Assembly (NCBI RefSeq): GCF_030268085.1
Contig: NZ_BSDE01000001.1
Coordinates: forward strand, 744,001 to 808,000
DNA from: Geothrix limicola
Lineage (GTDB): Bacteria; Acidobacteriota; Holophagae; Holophagales; Holophagaceae
Length of the DNA: 64,000 bases
Direction of reading: 5' to 3'
Shown here in pieces: positions 60,751-64,000 of the stretch; position 1 is the first letter of the stretch, and every line of letters starts with the position of its first letter. Under the pieces are notes generated by a model that was not told the DNA's origin, did not search any database, and was given only the letters and a program-made list of their open reading frames with translations. The position numbers and the translations under genes were made by a program.

Positions 60751-61698
60751 ATGCGAGATACGGCCATTCTTCTCCTGAACCTGGGCGGTCCGGTGAATCT
60801 GGACCAGGTGGAGCCGTTCCTGGCGGCCCTCTTCGGCGACCGCGACCTCATCCGCCTGCCGGGTCCCGCCTGGCTGCAGGGGCCCTTCTCGCGGCTCATC
60901 GCGAAGCTCCGCGCCCCGGGCGCAAAGGGCCGCTATGCCGAGATCGGCGGCGGTTCTCCGCTGCTCCGCGAAAGCGCGCTGCAGGCCTCGGCGCTGCGCG
61001 CGGCGCTGCGCGCCTCGGGCCGGAATGAACCCGTGAAGCTCTGCTTCCGCTACGCGGCGCCACGGGCCGAAGGCCTGCTGAAGGCCTTGAAGCGCCAGGG
61101 CATCCGGAAACTCGTGCCCGTCACGCTCTACCCCCACGACTGCCGCGCCACCACCGGATCGAGCCTGCGGGAACTGGCCGTGGAAGCGGCCAAGGCGGGC
61201 ATGGAGGTGTTGCCGGGTGTGGACCACTACGCCACGGACCCGGACTACCTGGACGCGCTGGAGCGCCCGCTGCGGGCCGCGCTGGCAGAGCTGCCGGGCG
61301 CCACGGTGATCTTCAGCGCCCACAGTCTGCCCGTGCGCCAGATCGAAGCCGGCGACCCCTACGAGCGCGAGATCCACGCCACCCGGGATGCGCTGATGGC
61401 GCGGCTGGGCGAGATCCCCGGCGGTTATACATTGGCCTACCAGAGCCGCACCGGGCCCGTGCGCTGGCTGGAACCGCCCCTGAAATCCGTGCTCGAATCC
61501 ATGGGCGGCAAGGACGTGATCGTCGTGCCCATGAGCTTCGTCAGCGAACACATCGAGACCCTGCACGAACTCGATATCGAATACCGCCACGTGGCTGACC
61601 AGGCGGGCATCCGCACCTACCGCCGCGTGGCCGCACCGGGCGCCGATCCGGCCTACATCCGCTGCCTCGCGCGGCGCGTCCTGGAGATCCTCCCATGA
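60751..61698 (+). CDS. hemH: Ferrochelatase
   Basis: Inserts Fe(II) into a porphyrin as a final haem step. The 315-residue protein starts AILLLNLGGPVNLDQVEPFL and has FGDRDLIRLPG, the VPVTLYPH-like block (LVPVTLYPHDCRATTGS), IFSAHSLPVRQIEAGDPYER with the catalytic His, LAYQSRTGPVRWLEPPL and VIVVPMSFVSEHIETLHELD with its conserved Glu/His. GGAGG precedes ATG 60751. It overlaps the oxidase gene by 4 bp, so they form an operon for the classical protoporphyrin route. Confidence 0.96.
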   Translation: MRDTAILLLNLGGPVNLDQVEPFLAALFGDRDLIRLPGPAWLQGPFSRLIAKLRAPGAKGRYAEIGGGSPLLRESALQASALRAALRASGRNEPVKLCFRYAAPRAEGLLKALKRQGIRKLVPVTLYPHDCRATTGSSLRELAVEAAKAGMEVLPGVDHYATDPDYLDALERPLRAALAELPGATVIFSAHSLPVRQIEAGDPYEREIHATRDALMARLGEIPGGYTLAYQSRTGPVRWLEPPLKSVLESMGGKDVIVVPMSFVSEHIETLHELDIEYRHVADQAGIRTYRRVAAPGADPAYIRCLARRVLEILP

Positions 61699-62951
61699 GC
61701 ACCCTGATCCTTGGCGGCGGCGTGACGGGCCTGGCGGCCGCCTGGCACCTGCAGCGGCGCGGTGAATCCGTGGAAGTGTGGGAGGCGGGCGCCAGTGTGG
61801 GGGGATGGATGAAGACTCTGCCCTGGGAAGGCGGCCACTTCGAAACGGGCCCCCAGGGTGTGCTCTGGCAGAAGGGCACGGCGGTGGACCGCCTCTTCAG
61901 CGCCCTCGAGCTTCCGTTCAAATCGCCGGGCACCGGGGCCCGCTGGGTGGGCAAGGGCGGGCGGCTCATCCCCGTGCCCTCTTCGCCACCGGCCTTGATG
62001 CTTTCACCCCTGATGTCGCTGGGCGCCAAGCTGCGGATGATGCTGGAGCCCTTCGTCTCCGTGCGCGATGGCGAACCCGAAGAAGGGCTGTCCGCCTTCA
62101 TCACGCGGCGCCTGGGCAAAGGCGTGGCGACGGAACTGCTGCCGTCGATGATCGCGGGCGTGCTGGCGGCGCCGGCGGAGATCCTTTCGGTGGACGCCAT
62201 CCCGAAGCTACGCCAGTGGGAAGCCACGGGCAGTCTGGTGAACGGCATCCGCAAAAGCGGCGTGAGCCACATGGTGGTGCCCGAAGGCGGCATGGGCCAG
62301 CTGCCGATCCGTCTCGCCGCGAACCTTCCTTCCGTGCGCACGGGCTTGCGCGCGGAGCGCTTGGAGGCGCTGCCGGGGCGCCGTTGGCGGGTAAGCGGCG
62401 GGGGCGAGGTCCGCGAGGTCAGCCGCGTGGTGCTGGCCCTCCCGGCCTATGAGGCGACGGCCCTGCTGGGTTCCGCCGCGCCGCAAAGCGCAGAGGCCCT
62501 GGCGGCCATTCCGTACACGTCTGTGGATCTCTGGCACAGCCGTCACGCGCCGCTGCCGGCCCTGAAGGACAGCTTCGGCTTCCTCATCCATCCGCCGGAA
62601 GGCCGGGGGTACCTGGGTTCGCTGGTGCCCTCCTGGATGGATCCTCAGAGTGCGCCGGAAGGCCTCATGCAGTTGCGGAGCTTCATCGGCGGCGCTTTTG
62701 GCAAGCCGGCGGATCTGGAGAGCTGGGAAGGCGTCTACGCGCGCCTGAAGCACTGGATCCCCAGCCTCGGCGAGACGGTGGCCATGCGCCACGAACGGGC
62801 CGACCGGGCCATCCCGCGCCCCGAGCTTGGCCACCGGGCGCGCGTGAAGGCCGCGGTGGAGGGGCTGCCCGCCGGGCTCGATTGGCTGAGCAACGCGCGG
62901 TTCGGCCCCGGCGTGCGCGATATCCTCGAAGGGCTCGAAACCTGGAATTGA
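61695..62951 (+). CDS. hemY: Protoporphyrinogen oxidase (oxygen-type flavoprotein)
   Basis: FAD enzyme that converts protoporphyrinogen IX to protoporphyrin IX. The 418-residue protein starts LILGGGVTGLAAAWHLQRRG (FAD-binding), then VWEAGASVGGWMKT, the family block SFITRRLG (here LSAFITRRLGKGVATELLPS), VPEGGMGQLPIRLA and a C-terminal WLSNARFGPGVRDILEG, the second FAD contact. It is slightly shorter than the usual 450-470 residues. It starts inside the hemH stop (ATGA overlap). Coproporphyrinogen oxidation (HemY of the CPD route) is an alternative but the order with ferrochelatase fits both routes. Confidence 0.9.
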   Translation: MSTLILGGGVTGLAAAWHLQRRGESVEVWEAGASVGGWMKTLPWEGGHFETGPQGVLWQKGTAVDRLFSALELPFKSPGTGARWVGKGGRLIPVPSSPPALMLSPLMSLGAKLRMMLEPFVSVRDGEPEEGLSAFITRRLGKGVATELLPSMIAGVLAAPAEILSVDAIPKLRQWEATGSLVNGIRKSGVSHMVVPEGGMGQLPIRLAANLPSVRTGLRAERLEALPGRRWRVSGGGEVREVSRVVLALPAYEATALLGSAAPQSAEALAAIPYTSVDLWHSRHAPLPALKDSFGFLIHPPEGRGYLGSLVPSWMDPQSAPEGLMQLRSFIGGAFGKPADLESWEGVYARLKHWIPSLGETVAMRHERADRAIPRPELGHRARVKAAVEGLPAGLDWLSNARFGPGVRDILEGLETWN

Positions 62952-63036
62952 TTTCAGGGAACGGTTCTTTCCTGTTGATGACAAGCGCTGGCCGACGATC
63001 CAGAATGGGGGCTCACTTCCACAGAAAGGAGTTCCC

Positions 63037-63423
63037 ATGCGTCGTCTCCTGTTCGCTGCCTTCCTCGCGCCTTCACTGCTCATGGCCCAGGCCACGCCCA
63101 TCCGGCCCCACGCCGAGCTGAAGACCGGCACCGCCGTCGAGAAGATGGAGATCGTCGGCGAAGCCTCCGAATTCAAGGTGCCTGCCGGCACCAAGATCTA
63201 CGCCTGGGCGAAGGTCATGGGTGCGGCCGATACGAACGTTACCTTCGTCTTCAGCAAGGGTGACCAGACCTCGAAGCAGGAGCTGAAGGTGCCGCGCTCG
63301 CCCTACCGGACCCACGCGTACCGGACCTTCCGCAAGGGCGACGGGGGCGAATGGACCGTGAAGCTCATGGGCGATCAGGACGCCGTCCTCGGCACGGCCA
63401 CCTTCAAGGTCGAGGTCGAATAG
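63037..63423 (+). CDS. Exported DUF2914-like protein
   Basis: A 128-residue protein with a signal peptide (MRRLLFAAFLAPSLLMAQA). The mature domain has KMEIVGEASEFKVPAGTKIY, AWAKVMGAADTNVTFVF, SPYRTHAYRTFRKGDGGEWT and VLGTATFKVEVE, the DUF2914-type beta sandwich. AGAAAGGAG lies before the ATG. It is followed by the DUF481 gene after 4 bp, so both are likely in one transcript; the second product is an outer-membrane-type barrel. Function of the family is not known. Confidence 0.85.
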   Translation: MRRLLFAAFLAPSLLMAQATPIRPHAELKTGTAVEKMEIVGEASEFKVPAGTKIYAWAKVMGAADTNVTFVFSKGDQTSKQELKVPRSPYRTHAYRTFRKGDGGEWTVKLMGDQDAVLGTATFKVEVE

Positions 63424-63427
63424 TCTG

Positions 63428-64000
63428 ATGCGGACCTCCTGCCTTTTGCTCGCCACCGCATGTGGAGTGGCGCCGTGCCTGACGGCCCAGACGCCTGAAC
63501 CGCCGAAATCCCCCTGGTCCGACAAGGCCGCCCTGAGCTACGTGGCGGTCGCCGGCAATGCGACCAGCCAGACCCTCGGCTTTTCCAACGAGTACAAATA
63601 CACATGGAGCAACGCGACCTTCGCCTTCAACCTCGGCGGCGTGCGCGCGGCCGCGACCACCGTGGATCGCGCGGCCAGCGGGCCCAGCCTGGATGCGGCC
63701 ACCATCACGGAAACGCGGACCACCAAGACCAGCACGGAGTCCTATTTCACGAACCTGCGCTACGACCACAAGCTGTCGGAGCAGCTGCAGTGGTTCGGTT
63801 CGGCGGGTTGGGAGCGGAACATTCCGGCGGGTCTGGAAGGCCGGTATGCGGTGATCGCCGGCCTGGGGCATTGGTGGATCAAGGCCGACCGGACCAAGTT
63901 CTTCACGGATGCGGGTGTGGGCTACACCAAGGAAACGCCCCTGCTGAGCCAGCCCGGCGAGGATGAATCCTTCGCCACTTTCCGCCTCGGCGCCAAGCTG
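63428..64000 (+). CDS. DUF481 (YdiY-like) outer-membrane protein, partial
   Basis: 191 residues are visible before the right edge. A signal peptide (MRTSCLLLATACGVAPCLTA) is followed by WSDKAALSYVAVAGNATSQT and LGFSNEYKYTW, then ESYFTNLRYDHKLSEQLQWF, GSAGWERNIPAGLEGRYAVI and AGLGHWWIKADRTKFFTDAG. Alternating hydrophobic strands fit the DUF481 beta-barrel family, related to salt-induced outer-membrane protein YdiY. The ATG at 63428 is 4 bp after the DUF2914 gene, with a weak GAGG site. The C-terminus is outside the window. Confidence 0.85.
   Translation, partial: MRTSCLLLATACGVAPCLTAQTPEPPKSPWSDKAALSYVAVAGNATSQTLGFSNEYKYTWSNATFAFNLGGVRAAATTVDRAASGPSLDAATITETRTTKTSTESYFTNLRYDHKLSEQLQWFGSAGWERNIPAGLEGRYAVIAGLGHWWIKADRTKFFTDAGVGYTKETPLLSQPGEDESFATFRLGAKL

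Overview
The window is 64 kb of high-GC, gene-dense bacterial chromosome carrying almost only housekeeping and signalling genes. I see no prophage, insertion sequence, CRISPR array, rRNA or tRNA. The mix of very large beta-propeller sensor kinases and cyclases, a bacterial tricorn protease, a class II (B12-dependent) ribonucleotide reductase, acyl-phosphate/butyrate-kinase energy metabolism and a Gram-negative envelope (DUF481 outer-membrane-type protein, lipoprotein, PlsY) suggests an Acidobacteriota member of the Holophagae/Geothrix type. That assignment is inference from gene content, not a database match.

Layout. 1-9.1 kb: partial gap (minus), a small Fis-like regulator diverging from pyruvate kinase, a DinB protein, a 54-residue membrane protein, cinA, a DUF5666 lipoprotein, and the phospholipid pair plsY-gpsA followed by an alcohol dehydrogenase-like gene. 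9.2-15.1 kb: sugar-nucleotide and envelope genes (UDP-4-keto-pentose/UDP-xylose synthase-type SDR, SGNH hydrolase, phospholipase-B-like hydrolase, GT39 transferase, SMR-type transporter). 15.1-20.1 kb: two divergent histidine kinases, one with a periplasmic propeller. 20.1-23.5 kb: a methylthioribose-1-phosphate isomerase with a class II aldolase (candidate methionine-salvage shunt), a TPR protein and a TlpA thioredoxin. 23.5-29.5 kb: penicillin-acylase-family hydrolase, SPFH protein and a membrane protein. 29.5-34.6 kb: a fused phosphotransacylase-butyrate kinase facing a separate phosphotransbutyrylase, then TfoX-N, GNAT and rsmE. 34.6-41.6 kb: ilvA preceded by an isoleucine-rich leader peptide and attenuator hairpin, tricorn protease, and a Cache-type histidine kinase. 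41.8-49.3 kb: M29 aminopeptidase, HEAT-repeat protein, PilZ protein, mtgA, and a propeller-GGDEF diguanylate cyclase. 49.4-54.2 kb: mdh, a small MoaD-like protein with a BNR propeller, nudC, and a cyclic-nucleotide-binding protein. 54.5-58.6 kb: nrdJ diverging from the SRP RNA gene, which runs straight into a structured tandem repeat. 58.6-64 kb: a TIGR02757 protein, hypotheticals, hemH-hemY, and two exported proteins, the last one cut by the window edge.

Most genes have a recognisable Shine-Dalgarno sequence, but a subset has a TANNNT hexamer 6-7 nt before the ATG, five of six with no good ribosome site, which is the signature of leaderless transcription. Perfect-stem terminators separate many units. 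The most interesting observations are the SRP-RNA-linked structured repeat, the ilvA attenuator, the fused transacylase-kinase, the MtnA/class II aldolase pair, and the leaderless promoter set.
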